The notes beneath the pieces were generated by a model. That model was not told where the DNA came from. It saw only the letters and a program-made list of their open reading frames with translations, and searched no databases. Below, in pieces: positions 26,385-34,863 of a stretch of DNA of 64,000 nucleotides. The DNA is from Candidatus Litorirhabdus singularis. Its GTDB lineage: Bacteria; Pseudomonadota; Gammaproteobacteria; Pseudomonadales; Halieaceae. Position 1 is the stretch's first letter. Every line of letters starts with the position of its first letter. The DNA lies in the NCBI RefSeq assembly GCF_026262625.1, contig NZ_SHNN01000002.1, positions 1,178,001 to 1,242,000 on the forward strand, written 5' to 3'. The position numbers and the translations under genes were made by a program.

Positions 26385-27443
26385 CTAACCTGAGGTCCGA
26401 ATCACGGCGCGCGCCGTCAACTCACCGGCGCCAAGCCGCCGATAAGCCTCACCAACATCCGCGAGCTCAAATACTTCTACTTCATTGACTAGCGCGCCCT
26501 CCGCGGCCAACGCTAACACGGCCTGAGTATCCGCAATCGTGGGCCCCATAAAAGAGAAAATCTGTGCCTCTTTACTTGCCAGAGCGTGAAACAGTGGTTG
26601 CGGGTAGCCGCCCATTTCTCCGCCTACCAGCCCATAACTGCCTAGCTTACCCAGCACAGCTATACCGGCAGCAATCGTTTGCTCGTTGCCGACAAAATCC
26701 AGCACTGCTACTACTCCCTGGCCTTCAGTCAGTTGCATCACTTCGCGCCCGAGATCCACTGCACTGCTATCGACGCAAATATCTGCTCCCAGACTGCGCG
26801 CGTGCTCAAGCTTGTTACTGGCGATGTCCGCGACAATCAGTCTGGCCTGCGTTAGTAGCTTAATATACTGGACGGCAAAACTTCCCAAACCACCCGCTCC
26901 AATGACCAATACGTTAGCGCCCGGCAATAACTGCGGTCGAATTCTATTAAAGCCATGCCAGGAGGTGGCGCCCGCATCAGTCAGTGGGCCAGCGGTGAGC
27001 GGCTCCAGGCCCTCCAGTGCAATCAGCGAACGCTTGTCTCTTACCAGCACGAACTCGGCTAGCCCACCATCAAAACCGAAGCCACGACCCACACCATTAT
27101 GCCCACAGACATTATCATGGCCGCTGAGACATTCGTGACAGCTGCCGCAGGATGTCGGCGATACCAGGGCGACCGCCTGTCCCTGCTGTAAACCAGTCAC
27201 TCGACTCCCCCAACGCTCAATCCACCCGGCCGTTTCATGGCCCAGCGTAAACGGCATTTGCCAGCCCAGTGTCGGACCCAACTGACCTGGCATATGCATC
27301 ATATGCAGATCGGAATGACACAGGCCGTTACCGGCCACCCGCACCAGTATCTCGTCGGGCCCGGGCTCAGGCACCTCTACTTCCATCAGCTGCGGAGGCT
27401 GCTGCCACTGCAACATGCGGTAAGCAGACATGGTCTGGCTCAT
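26385..27443 (-). CDS. Zinc-dependent alcohol dehydrogenase (MDR family)
   Basis: Medium-chain NAD(P)-dependent dehydrogenase of 352 residues. Visible are the catalytic-zinc region GHETAGW, the structural zinc loop with four Cys (CGSCHECLSGHDNVC), the cofactor motif GAGGLGSFAVQ near 175 and a typical C-terminus. It oxidises alcohols or reduces aldehydes. The arrangement is close to (R)-benzyl- or aryl-alcohol-type dehydrogenases. The start at 27443 overlaps the methyltransferase stop by 4 bases (ATGA), and the copper triad follows 4 bases downstream. All five genes are thus one transcription unit. Confidence 0.89.
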   Translation of the reverse strand: MSQTMSAYRMLQWQQPPQLMEVEVPEPGPDEILVRVAGNGLCHSDLHMMHMPGQLGPTLGWQMPFTLGHETAGWIERWGSRVTGLQQGQAVALVSPTSCGSCHECLSGHDNVCGHNGVGRGFGFDGGLAEFVLVRDKRSLIALEGLEPLTAGPLTDAGATSWHGFNRIRPQLLPGANVLVIGAGGLGSFAVQYIKLLTQARLIVADIASNKLEHARSLGADICVDSSAVDLGREVMQLTEGQGVVAVLDFVGNEQTIAAGIAVLGKLGSYGLVGGEMGGYPQPLFHALASKEAQIFSFMGPTIADTQAVLALAAEGALVNEVEVFELADVGEAYRRLGAGELTARAVIRTSG

Positions 27444-28078
27444 GCTGACGCAGCTCCAGTGCTCGCGTGCGCAGAGCCCCAATACTGATAGCCGGCAAAT
27501 CTGGGCGTATTGGGTAAATACATTTCTTCCAGATCATCGATAACAAAGCCGCCCTCGGCCAATAAACCGGGAATTTTCCGATGCAGATTACAACCGCCCA
27601 TCAGCGGCCGCCACCAGGGATTAATACGCTCCTGCCACCGCTGTATATTGGCGTCCGGCGCTTCCCCGTGCTCACAGAACAGCAGCTCACCGCCTGGGCG
27701 CAGTACTCGCGCCATGCCCGCCAGTGCAGTCACTGGATCGGGTATCGTACAGAAGGCATAGGTGACCAGCACGGTGTCCACCGAATTGTCATCAAGGGGA
27801 ATTTGCTCGCCCGGCAAACCGATAAAATCGACTGGAAACGGCAAGTCTCTGGCACGCTCGCCAGCCAACTTCCAGGATTCCTCCGACGGGTCCAGACCAA
27901 TCACGCGCGTTACCCGCTCGGTATCGTAGTAAGGAAGATTATGTCCGGTTCCAATACCAATCTCCAGTACGGTGCCGCTGGCACGGGGCACAATTTTTTC
28001 ACGTTGCTTCAGTATCGGTTTGGTACCACAGCCACAATTTACCAAACGCGGCACTATATGCTTATCGTAAAAACCCAT
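27440..28078 (-). CDS. SAM-dependent class I methyltransferase
   Basis: Protein of 212 residues with the class I methyltransferase core: motif I as VLEIGIGTGHNL, the acidic LDPSEE end of strand 2, a VDTVLVTYAFCTIPDP motif and LRPGGELLFCEHG. It is related to UbiE/COQ5-like and thiol or thiopurine-like methyltransferases. Substrate unknown. I chose ATG 28078 (MGFYDKH), supported by a TATAAT promoter about 30 bases upstream. An in-frame start at 28138 would lie upstream of that promoter. It is the first gene of the five-gene minus-strand operon that ends with the cupredoxin. Confidence 0.86.
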   Translation of the reverse strand: MGFYDKHIVPRLVNCGCGTKPILKQREKIVPRASGTVLEIGIGTGHNLPYYDTERVTRVIGLDPSEESWKLAGERARDLPFPVDFIGLPGEQIPLDDNSVDTVLVTYAFCTIPDPVTALAGMARVLRPGGELLFCEHGEAPDANIQRWQERINPWWRPLMGGCNLHRKIPGLLAEGGFVIDDLEEMYLPNTPRFAGYQYWGSAHASTGAASA

Positions 28079-28091
28079 TATCAAGTATCCG

Positions 28092-28133
28092 TTGACCAAA
28101 CCTCTATTATAGGCACAATCAGTGTTCTGCAAA
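28092..28133. promoter_or_regulatory. Overlapping divergent promoters
   Basis: On the minus strand, TTTGCA (28133-28128), 16 bases, then a perfect TATAAT (28111-28106) fit the methyltransferase operon. On the plus strand, TTGACC (28092-28097), 16 bases, then CACAAT (28114-28119) fit the glutathione transferase gene. The two overlap, so transcription in the two directions may compete. This is based on box matches only. Confidence 0.42.
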
Positions 28134-28151
28134 GACAACGAGGCAATCTTA

Positions 28152-28892
28152 ATGATTGACGTACATTACTGGCCCACCCCCAATGGTAAGAAACTAACCA
28201 TCCAACTCGAGGAATGCGGGGCCGATTACGAAGTAATCTACTGCAGCATCGGCAGCGGCGATCAGTTTAAGGACGAGTTTCTGAACATCTGCCCCAACAA
28301 TCGTATGCCGGCGATTGTCGATCATGACCCGGCAACCGGCGATGAGCCGCTATCGGTATTCGAATCCGGTGCTTGCATGATGTATATCGCCGAAAAGACC
28401 GGCCAGTTCGGTGGCCGCGATGAACGGGAGAAATGGGAAGTCTACCAATGGGTCATGTGGCAAATGGCCAATCAGGGGCCGAAGACCGGCGAGCGCGGCC
28501 ACTTTGCCAGACTGAAGGACAAACAGGGCGACCAGAGCTATGCCATGGCCCGTTTCAACGATGAACTGCACCGCATTTACGGCGTACTGAATAATCGCCT
28601 CTATGACCGCCGCTACCTCGCGGGTGATGCCTATACGATTGCCGACATGGCCTGTTACCCCTGGGCCTGCGGCTGGGAAACGCAGGGCATTGATCTGACA
28701 GAATTCAAATACGTAACACGCTGGCTAGACGAATTGGCACAGCGCCCCGCACTGCAGCGCGGCATGGCAATAGGCAGTGACCTGACCCAGAGCTACTCTG
28801 AGGTGCCAGAACAAGAACGGCAGCGCATTGTCGCCCTGCTCTACAATCAACGCGCCCGTCCCGCACCAGAGACTGGCGGCATCGACGTCTGA
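28152..28892 (+). CDS. Glutathione S-transferase (YghU/YfcG-like, Nu class)
   Basis: Protein of 246 residues with an N-terminal thioredoxin-like domain (start MIDVHYWPTPNGKKL) and a helical C-terminal domain. The PTPNGKK segment and the NNRMPAIVDHD strand match YfcG/YghU-type transferases, which bind two glutathiones and reduce disulfides or peroxides. The FESGACMMYIAEKTG segment gives the glutathione-binding Glu-Ser pair. ATG 28152 has GAGG 8 bases upstream. The SDR gene follows after 14 bp, so both may serve the same detoxification or catabolic step. Confidence 0.88.
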   Translation: MIDVHYWPTPNGKKLTIQLEECGADYEVIYCSIGSGDQFKDEFLNICPNNRMPAIVDHDPATGDEPLSVFESGACMMYIAEKTGQFGGRDEREKWEVYQWVMWQMANQGPKTGERGHFARLKDKQGDQSYAMARFNDELHRIYGVLNNRLYDRRYLAGDAYTIADMACYPWACGWETQGIDLTEFKYVTRWLDELAQRPALQRGMAIGSDLTQSYSEVPEQERQRIVALLYNQRARPAPETGGIDV

Positions 28893-28906
28893 GGAGACTG
28901 AAAGCT

Positions 28907-29758
28907 ATGGCAAGATTAGAAGGAAAACGGGCAGTGATTACGGGCTCTTCGCGCAGCCTGGGCCGGCATTTTGCACTGGCTATGGCACGCGAAGGTGCCT
29001 CGCTGATCATCAACGGTACCAACCAAACTGCGCTCGAGGCCACCGCCGATGAACTGCGCGCGCTGGGCGCGAATGTCCACTGCGTGGCGGGCTCAGTCGC
29101 CGAGTCTGCGGTCTGCAGCGAACTGGTCAATACCTGCGTTGAGAAATTTGGCGGCATCGACATTATGGTCAACAACGCCGGTATTGTGCGCGACCGCACG
29201 CTGATGAAAATGAGCGACGAGGACTTTGACGAGGTCATTGGCGTAGACCTGCGCGGACCGTTCATGTGCACAAGGCAGGCAGCTCAAGCCATGCGTGAAC
29301 AAGAATCCGGTGGCCATATCATCCAGATTACCTCAGCGTCAGGGCTCATTGGGAATTTCGGCCAAACCAACTATGCGGCCGCCAAGGCCGGGCTTATGGG
29401 CATGATGTATACCGCCGCCAAAGAGCTATCGCGCTATAACATTCGTAGTAATGCCATGTGGCCGGTAGCTCGCACGGATATGACCCAACCGCTGGTCGAC
29501 AAGGCTGACATGAGTGCTAAGGAAATGGGCTTTGGCGAGCCTGAGGATGTGGCGCAGGGACTGGTCTGGTTAGCCAGTGACGCCGCTGCCGCCATGAACG
29601 GCCAGTGCCTGACCTGCAACGGCCATAAAGTGGCGCTGTGGCACTCTCCCGCAGAAGATCATATCAAGCAGCAGGATAGCCCGCTAAGCATCGAGGACAT
29701 TGAGGCACATTTCGCCGGGGTAGATCCACTGCCTGTCTATAGCAGCCGCGGCAAGTAA
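28907..29758 (+). CDS. Short-chain dehydrogenase/reductase (SDR)
   Basis: Classical SDR of 283 residues with TGSSRSLGR (cofactor), NNAGIVRDR, a catalytic Ser region (ITSASG) and Tyr-x-x-x-Lys as YAAAKAG. The NNAG-IVRDRTLMKMSDEDFDEV layout and the last third with a LASDAAAAMNGQCL-type stretch resemble the SDR parts of peroxisomal multifunctional enzyme 2 and FabG-like 3-hydroxyacyl-CoA dehydrogenases. A role in side-chain or beta-oxidation is plausible but not certain. The C-terminal 50 residues extend beyond a FabG core. GAGGAG precedes the start. A stem-loop lies immediately after the stop. Confidence 0.88.
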   Translation: MARLEGKRAVITGSSRSLGRHFALAMAREGASLIINGTNQTALEATADELRALGANVHCVAGSVAESAVCSELVNTCVEKFGGIDIMVNNAGIVRDRTLMKMSDEDFDEVIGVDLRGPFMCTRQAAQAMREQESGGHIIQITSASGLIGNFGQTNYAAAKAGLMGMMYTAAKELSRYNIRSNAMWPVARTDMTQPLVDKADMSAKEMGFGEPEDVAQGLVWLASDAAAAMNGQCLTCNGHKVALWHSPAEDHIKQQDSPLSIEDIEAHFAGVDPLPVYSSRGK

Positions 29759-29763
29759 TGGGG

Positions 29764-29789
29764 GGGGCTTGCGCTCCCGTGCAAGCCCC
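29764..29789. terminator. Strong hairpin between convergent genes
   Basis: A perfect 9 bp stem GGGGCTTGC / GCAAGCCCC with an 8-base loop begins five bases after the SDR stop codon and precedes the convergent fpr gene end. There is no T run, so if it ends transcription it may need Rho or act as a processing barrier. It could serve both strands. Confidence 0.55.
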
Positions 29790-29800
29790 GAAGATTTAGC

Positions 29801-30571
29801 CTATTCGACGAAGGCACGCTCCACCACATAATGACCCAGCTCGCCATTGCGCGTCTCACGGAAACCACCCTGCTTGAGTAACCCGGTCAGGTCCTTAAGC
29901 ATTGCCGGACTTCCGCACAGCATAAAACGGTCATGCTCAGGGTCTAACGCCGGTAAACCAAGATCCCGAGTCAGTTTTCCGATACGCATCAGGTCAGTGA
30001 GACGTCCGTTGGTCTGAAACTTCTCACGGGTCACCGTTGGGTAGTAAATCAACTTCTCGCGCACCACGTCACCAAAATACTCGTTCTGGGGTAAATGGTC
30101 AGTAATGATGTCCTGATAGGCCAACTCATCAACGTAGCGGCACCCGTGGGTCAAAATAATCTTGTCAAAATTTTCGTAAATCTCCGGGTCGCGAATAATG
30201 CTCAGGAAAGGCGCCAACCCGGTGCCAGTCGCCAACAGGTACAAATGCTTACCGGGTAACAGGTTGTCTTCTACCAGCGTACCGGTCGCCTTGCTGTTTA
30301 CCAGAATCTCATCGCCCACATTGATATGTTGCAGCTGTGAGGTGAGCGGACCGTCCGCAACTTTGATGCTGAAGAACTCCAGCTCTTCGGCATAGTGTGG
30401 GCTCGCCATGCTATAAGCACGCAGCAGTGGTCGCCCCTCCTGTTCCAGGCCTATCATGGTGAAATAGCCGCTCTTGAAACGAAAGCCGGGATCACGAGTG
30501 GTTTTGAAACTGAACAGGTTGTCAGTCCAGTGATGCACCTCGGTGACTTCTGCACGCAGTAATTCAGCCAT
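29801..30571 (-). CDS. fpr: Ferredoxin/flavodoxin-NADP+ reductase
   Basis: FAD enzyme of 256 residues that moves electrons between NADPH and ferredoxin or flavodoxin. Visible are the FAD-binding RAYSMASP motif near 52, the GTGLAPFLSI NADP-binding motif near 112, and the C-terminal end AFVE, as in the subclass I bacterial enzymes of Pseudomonas and Azotobacter. AAGGAG lies 8 bases before the start. The divergent LysR gene 115 bp away matches the fpr-finR arrangement of pseudomonads, where the regulator controls fpr in response to redox stress. This reductase could feed the Rieske and P450 enzymes, which is inference. Confidence 0.92.
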   Translation of the reverse strand: MAELLRAEVTEVHHWTDNLFSFKTTRDPGFRFKSGYFTMIGLEQEGRPLLRAYSMASPHYAEELEFFSIKVADGPLTSQLQHINVGDEILVNSKATGTLVEDNLLPGKHLYLLATGTGLAPFLSIIRDPEIYENFDKIILTHGCRYVDELAYQDIITDHLPQNEYFGDVVREKLIYYPTVTREKFQTNGRLTDLMRIGKLTRDLGLPALDPEHDRFMLCGSPAMLKDLTGLLKQGGFRETRNGELGHYVVERAFVE

Positions 30572-30617
30572 GTCCGTGACTCCTTAACTCTTGAATTGGA
30601 CTCCAGCATAATGCGCG

Positions 30618-30672
30618 CCGTTATATTTATAAAACGGTTAATAATGATATATAATATCGCTTTTACCGATAT
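30618..30672. promoter_or_regulatory. Two dyads and promoter between fpr and the LysR gene
   Basis: CCGTT-N10-AACGG (30618-30637) and ATATCG-N7-CGATAT (30654-30672) are inverted repeats in the 115 bp gap. Between and overlapping them lies TTATAA (30627-30632), 17 bases, then TATAAT (30650-30655), a likely promoter for the LysR gene. LysR proteins usually bind dyads of this kind and repress their own gene. The symmetry is seen; binding is inferred. Confidence 0.48.
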
Positions 30673-30686
30673 AAGGAGTACAGCTC

Positions 30687-31571
30687 TTGCGCTATACCCT
30701 GCGTCAGTTGGAAGTTTTTCTGGCTACAGCCAACAGTGAGAATATCAGTCGCGCTGCAGACCAGTTAGCCATGTCACAGTCAGCCGCCAGCGGTGCTTTA
30801 CGCGAGCTGGAAAACCAGTTTCAAGTGCAGCTATTTGACCGCGTCGGCAAACGCCTGCATCTCAACGAACGCGGCAGAAGCCTGCGTCCCAGCGCTCAGG
30901 CACTGATCGAGCAAGCAGCCACTATCGAGAGCGAATTAGCTGGGCAGGCCACTAGCGGTCACCTGCGTATCGGCGCCACTTTGACCGTCGGCAATTACCT
31001 GGCGGTCGGCATGATCGCGCAATTTCGCGAGCAGTACCCACAGGCCAGTGTCGCATTGGAGGTTGCCAACACTGAGCATATCGCCGCAGCTGTCGCTAAC
31101 TTTCAGCTCGATGTCGGGCTCATTGAAGGCGAGCTGCACCATCCGGAGTTAGACATTATCCACTGGCGCGACGACGAGCTGATCGCCTTTGCCGCACCCG
31201 ACCATCCGCTGGCCCAGCGCAAGTCACTGCAAGACGATGACCTCAAAAAAGCCCGTTGGATAGTTCGGGAACCCGGCTCCGGCACCCGCCAGACCTTTGA
31301 TCGCGCCATGCACGGCTTGCTCAGCGAACTGGAGATTGATCTGGAGCTGCAGCATACCGAAGCCATCAAGCGTGCCGTAGAGGCTGGGCTTGGTATCGGC
31401 TGCCTGTCCAGAATCTGTCTGAAGGAAGCTTTTGCCCGCGGTTCTCTGGTGCCTCTGGACATTCACTGGCGTGACTTCAGCCGCAGCTTCAGTATTATCT
31501 TGCATCGCCATAAATATCGCGGTCCGGCGTTGCTGAACTGGTTGCAGTTGTGCCATACAATGCCCGTCTGA
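30687..31571 (+). CDS. LysR-family transcriptional regulator (FinR-like position)
   Basis: Regulator of 294 residues with an N-terminal winged helix-turn-helix (residues 1-60: LRQLEVFLATANSENISRAA and SQSAASGALRELE) and a C-terminal effector domain of two subdomains. It starts at TTG 30687, with AAGGAG 8 bases upstream; a rare start suits a low-level regulator. The location opposite fpr is the same as that of FinR in Pseudomonas, so regulation of fpr is the simplest role. The protein also has a general likeness to CysB/CbbR-type members, so the name FinR remains tentative. Confidence 0.88.
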   Translation: MRYTLRQLEVFLATANSENISRAADQLAMSQSAASGALRELENQFQVQLFDRVGKRLHLNERGRSLRPSAQALIEQAATIESELAGQATSGHLRIGATLTVGNYLAVGMIAQFREQYPQASVALEVANTEHIAAAVANFQLDVGLIEGELHHPELDIIHWRDDELIAFAAPDHPLAQRKSLQDDDLKKARWIVREPGSGTRQTFDRAMHGLLSELEIDLELQHTEAIKRAVEAGLGIGCLSRICLKEAFARGSLVPLDIHWRDFSRSFSIILHRHKYRGPALLNWLQLCHTMPV

Positions 31572-31598
31572 AGTTACTATCGAAAACCGGTCCAATCG

Positions 31599-32021
31599 AT
31601 GCCAGATTTACAAATCAACAGCCATTTGCGAGTCCCGGAAGCTGAGCTTGAGTGGCAGGCCATCCGTGCGCAGGGTGCCGGCGGACAGAACGTTAACAAG
31701 GTCTCCAGCGCCATTCACCTGCGCTTTGATGTGCCCCGTTCCTCACTACCGGAATACTGCAAGGAACGACTGCTGGCCCTGCGCGACCAACGCCTGACCA
31801 AGGACGGCGTGCTGATCATCAAGGCACAACGCTTCCGCACGCAAGAAAAAAACCATGACGACGCCTTGCAACGGCTTCGCGAAATTATCCTCAAGGCACT
31901 CGTTGTACAAAAACCACGGCGCGCTACCAAGCCAAGTCGCAGCTCGCAGCGCAAGCGAGTCGACAAAAAAACCCAACGCGGACACACCAAGCAGCTGCGC
32001 GGTAAAGTGCAGGATGATTGA
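31599..32021 (+). CDS. arfB: Ribosome rescue factor ArfB (YaeJ), peptidyl-tRNA hydrolase
   Basis: Protein of 140 residues that frees stalled ribosomes by hydrolysing peptidyl-tRNA without a stop codon. It holds the release-factor catalytic GGQ at residues 28-30 (GAGGQNVNKV) and a basic C-terminal tail rich in Lys and Arg that enters the empty mRNA channel. Length and order are typical. It is followed after 6 bp by the SprT gene. The ribosome site is weak. Confidence 0.92.
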   Translation: MPDLQINSHLRVPEAELEWQAIRAQGAGGQNVNKVSSAIHLRFDVPRSSLPEYCKERLLALRDQRLTKDGVLIIKAQRFRTQEKNHDDALQRLREIILKALVVQKPRRATKPSRSSQRKRVDKKTQRGHTKQLRGKVQDD

Positions 32022-32027
32022 ACGGCA

Positions 32028-32552
32028 ATGATCGAACCCATAGACGATGAGCGCCGCGCCGAGGTGATCGCGGCCACGAATCAGTACCTGCAGCTGGCCG
32101 AGACCGTGTACCAACACCCGCTGAAAGAAGTCCAAATACGCTTCGATCTTCCCGGCAGTAGCGCCGGCATGTTTAAAGTCGCAGGCGGCAACCGCATTAT
32201 TCGCTACAATCCCTGGCTGTTCGCAAAATACTACCCCGAGAACCTGACCGGTACAGTGCCGCATGAGGTGGCGCACTTTGCGGTGCACTGCCACTACCGA
32301 CGCCGGGTTAAACCCCATGGGCCGGAATGGCTGGCGCTAATGCAAGCCTTCGACGCTGACCCCAGCGTCACCTGCAGCTTTGATCTCAGCGGCATTCCCC
32401 AGCGCCGCCAAACGCGCTACAACTACCGCTGTGATTGCCGCCTGCACGAAGTCTCAGCCCGGCGTCACAACACCATGGTGAGGGGCAAGGGACGCTATCA
32501 ATGCCTGCAATGTAAAGGTGAACTAACGCCCACCCAACTGCCGTTTGAGTAG
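32028..32552 (+). CDS. sprT: SprT-family zinc metallopeptidase-like protein
   Basis: Protein of 174 residues with an HExxH zinc motif at His79-Glu80-x-x-His83 (HEVAHF), a third zinc ligand in the VKPHGPEW segment, and a C-terminal zinc-ribbon-like part (CDCRLH and CLQCKG). This is the bacterial SprT arrangement related to eukaryotic Spartan proteases that cut DNA-protein crosslinks. The bacterial function is not firmly known. It lies 6 bp downstream of arfB, so the two are likely cotranscribed. Confidence 0.9.
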   Translation: MIEPIDDERRAEVIAATNQYLQLAETVYQHPLKEVQIRFDLPGSSAGMFKVAGGNRIIRYNPWLFAKYYPENLTGTVPHEVAHFAVHCHYRRRVKPHGPEWLALMQAFDADPSVTCSFDLSGIPQRRQTRYNYRCDCRLHEVSARRHNTMVRGKGRYQCLQCKGELTPTQLPFE

Positions 32553-32618
32553 CCACGGCGTTTCGCCCTCCCCGCCCAAAGCAGCTATACTCGTTTTTCC
32601 CTCGACTGGAGCAGAACT

Positions 32619-33410
32619 ATGAATCAACCCGCCAATGACATCATCATGAACCGCGAAGCTGGTGGTGACATGATGAAAATGCCTGAAACTCCTGACGAAA
32701 TTCGTGAGGATCGCAAGAACAAACTAGCCGCCGCGCTGCGCCTGTTCGGTAAATTTGGTTTTGATGAGGGCGTCGCTGGTCACATTACTGTCCGCGACCC
32801 GGAGCGTACCGACCACTTCTGGGTTAACCCCATGGGCAAGTCGTTTAAACTAATGACCGTATCGGACCTGCTGCTGGTCAGCCACACCGGCGAAATTGTG
32901 GAAGGCCATGGCATGCTTAACGGCGCTGCGTTTACTATTCACGCCAATATTCACATGGCCAATCCAAACGTCACTGCGGCCGCCCACTCGCACTCGATTT
33001 ACGGCAAAGCCTGGTCCAGTCTGGGACGCCTGCTTGACCCACTCACTCAGGACGCCTGCGCTTTTTACGAAGACCATGTGCTGTTTGATGATTTTACCGG
33101 TGTCGTGCTGGACAACAGCGAAGGTGTTAAAATTGCCGAGGCATTGGGCGACGCAAAAGCTGCTATTTTACAGAACCATGGCCTGCTGACCGTGGGAGAG
33201 ACCATTGAAGCTGCCGCCTGGTGGTTTATCACCATGGAGCGCAGCTGCCAGGCCCAGCTCATGGCAGAAGCCGCTGGCACGCCCAAGCTGATCCGTCCCG
33301 AAGCAGCCAAGCAGACTTTCAAAACTGTCGGTGTTCCGATAGCCGGCTGGTTCAATTTTCAGCCGCTGTACCAAACTATCATTGACGAACAACCAGAGCT
33401 GCTAAGCTAG
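32619..33410 (+). CDS. Class II aldolase/adducin family protein
   Basis: Protein of 263 residues of the class II aldolase/adducin fold, which contains metal-dependent aldolases and epimerases. Metal-binding His residues are in the HSHSIYG segment near residue 124 and in the ILQNHGLL segment near 187. A GHITVRDPE motif near 53 matches the family N-terminus. It resembles the uncharacterised group related to 3-oxo-tetronate phosphate decarboxylase and HpcH-neighbour aldolases. GGAG lies 7 bases before ATG 32619. Its stop region overlaps the convergent carotenoid oxygenase gene by 9 bp. Confidence 0.87.
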   Translation: MNQPANDIIMNREAGGDMMKMPETPDEIREDRKNKLAAALRLFGKFGFDEGVAGHITVRDPERTDHFWVNPMGKSFKLMTVSDLLLVSHTGEIVEGHGMLNGAAFTIHANIHMANPNVTAAAHSHSIYGKAWSSLGRLLDPLTQDACAFYEDHVLFDDFTGVVLDNSEGVKIAEALGDAKAAILQNHGLLTVGETIEAAAWWFITMERSCQAQLMAEAAGTPKLIRPEAAKQTFKTVGVPIAGWFNFQPLYQTIIDEQPELLS

Positions 33411-34817
33411 CTGCTCTTCATCAACCCACTCACCGTGGAAGCCCTGCGGCACACGCACCGGTAGTTGTACTTTCGCAACCGGTGCGGCTTTGATGTTATT
33501 GGCATCCAGAATCCACAGCGCGCTCTTCTGGTCACGTCGGTCATAGACATAACTCAGCAAATAGCCTTCATCTTCAGCCTTGGACGTGGGTACGAAAAAC
33601 GCCTCGTTAGGCGCAAAATGTGAGGCCAGATCGTGACGTTCACTACTGCCGAGTTGCATATCAAACTTCATAAACCCGGTGGCCCCGTCGTATGCCATTT
33701 CGCCTAGTGACTCCTCCGCGCTAAGGCCATACCCATACCGGTAAGGCCGCGTCCACAATCCTCGGTGTATTTGCGGAAATTCCATGGCCTGCTCATCGCG
33801 ACGATCAACCGCCACTGAACCGGTTGTCAGATTCATGGTAAACCGCGTCAGGTAGGCCGGATGGTTAAAATCGTGTGAGTCCTTTACCCATAGCTTTTCG
33901 TAACGGGCGGCATCCAGTACCACCTCGTCGCCCTGCTCAAACGCATTCATAGTGTGGAAGATAAAGCACGGAGGGACATCAAACCAACGCACATCCGCGT
34001 CTTTGCCGGTGCGCGGCATAATACCAAACCGACAGGGCGCGGAATCATCCCAGCGAAACGGCAGACCATCGCCGGTCACCGCCAGCCGCATCGAAAATAT
34101 AATCGGCATTTCCATGAAGATGACGTAATTTTCGGTCACCGCAAAATCATGCATCATGCTTGGGCCTTTAGTGGTAATAGGCTCAACCTGCACCATCTCA
34201 CCGGCAGCGTTAGCTCGCATATAGGTTAAATACGGCTCCATGACGTTATAGCCGAATAGAATCAGCTCTCCGGAGACCGGGTCGACCTTGGGATGTGCCG
34301 TCATATTTGTCTTTAAACGACCTGCGTAATTGTAGGGGCCTATGGTCGCCAGATCCGTGGGATCAATTTCATAGGGGTAGCCAAACTCGCCCAACGACAG
34401 TAGCTTGCCACCGTGATGAATGAGCGAAACTGCACTGCTAGTATCCGCCAACTTGGGCGGGCCCATGCCGCCGGTTTCTTCGCGCAGCACCGGTGTATCA
34501 ACGTAGCGATTGCGGTACCAGAGTGCCTTACCGTTTTGCAGTCGCAGCCCGTGCAGCATTCCGTCGCCACCAAAAAAATGATCGCTGGGACCGGTGTGCT
34601 CGTTGGGACCATTGCGCACGTAGAGTCCACTAAGCTCGGGAGGTATGGCGCCCTCCACCTTTAGGTCAGTGACCGTAACCTGCTCTGAAACGGGCGGATA
34701 GTTTCCCTCACGCCAGAACATATAAGGCTGCTCTTTACTGCAACCTGCCAACAAACCGGCACCGCCCAGACCAGCAATTCCAGCCCCTGTATAGCGTAGG
34801 AAATCTCTGCGTTGCAT
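33402..34817 (-). CDS. Carotenoid oxygenase (RPE65/lignostilbene dioxygenase family), Tat-exported lipoprotein
   Basis: Iron(II) dioxygenase of about 471 residues that cleaves carbon-carbon double bonds in carotenoids, apocarotenoids or stilbenes. Four iron His ligands are recognisable, in TAHPKVDP, MMHDFAV, FHTMNAF and the final GFHGEW. The N-terminus has a twin-arginine motif (RRDFLR) and a lipobox LLAGC, so the enzyme is predicted to be exported folded and lipid-anchored; most family members are cytosolic. The start is ATG 34817 or GTG 34853. It lies 46 bp downstream of the TonB receptor gene on the same strand, suggesting that the receptor imports its substrate. Confidence 0.88.
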   Translation of the reverse strand: MQRRDFLRYTGAGIAGLGGAGLLAGCSKEQPYMFWREGNYPPVSEQVTVTDLKVEGAIPPELSGLYVRNGPNEHTGPSDHFFGGDGMLHGLRLQNGKALWYRNRYVDTPVLREETGGMGPPKLADTSSAVSLIHHGGKLLSLGEFGYPYEIDPTDLATIGPYNYAGRLKTNMTAHPKVDPVSGELILFGYNVMEPYLTYMRANAAGEMVQVEPITTKGPSMMHDFAVTENYVIFMEMPIIFSMRLAVTGDGLPFRWDDSAPCRFGIMPRTGKDADVRWFDVPPCFIFHTMNAFEQGDEVVLDAARYEKLWVKDSHDFNHPAYLTRFTMNLTTGSVAVDRRDEQAMEFPQIHRGLWTRPYRYGYGLSAEESLGEMAYDGATGFMKFDMQLGSSERHDLASHFAPNEAFFVPTSKAEDEGYLLSYVYDRRDQKSALWILDANNIKAAPVAKVQLPVRVPQGFHGEWVDEEQLA

Positions 34818-34863
34818 AGCCTGCCCCTGGTCCCCTTCGAGCCCGTCAGTCACACCTGATCGA

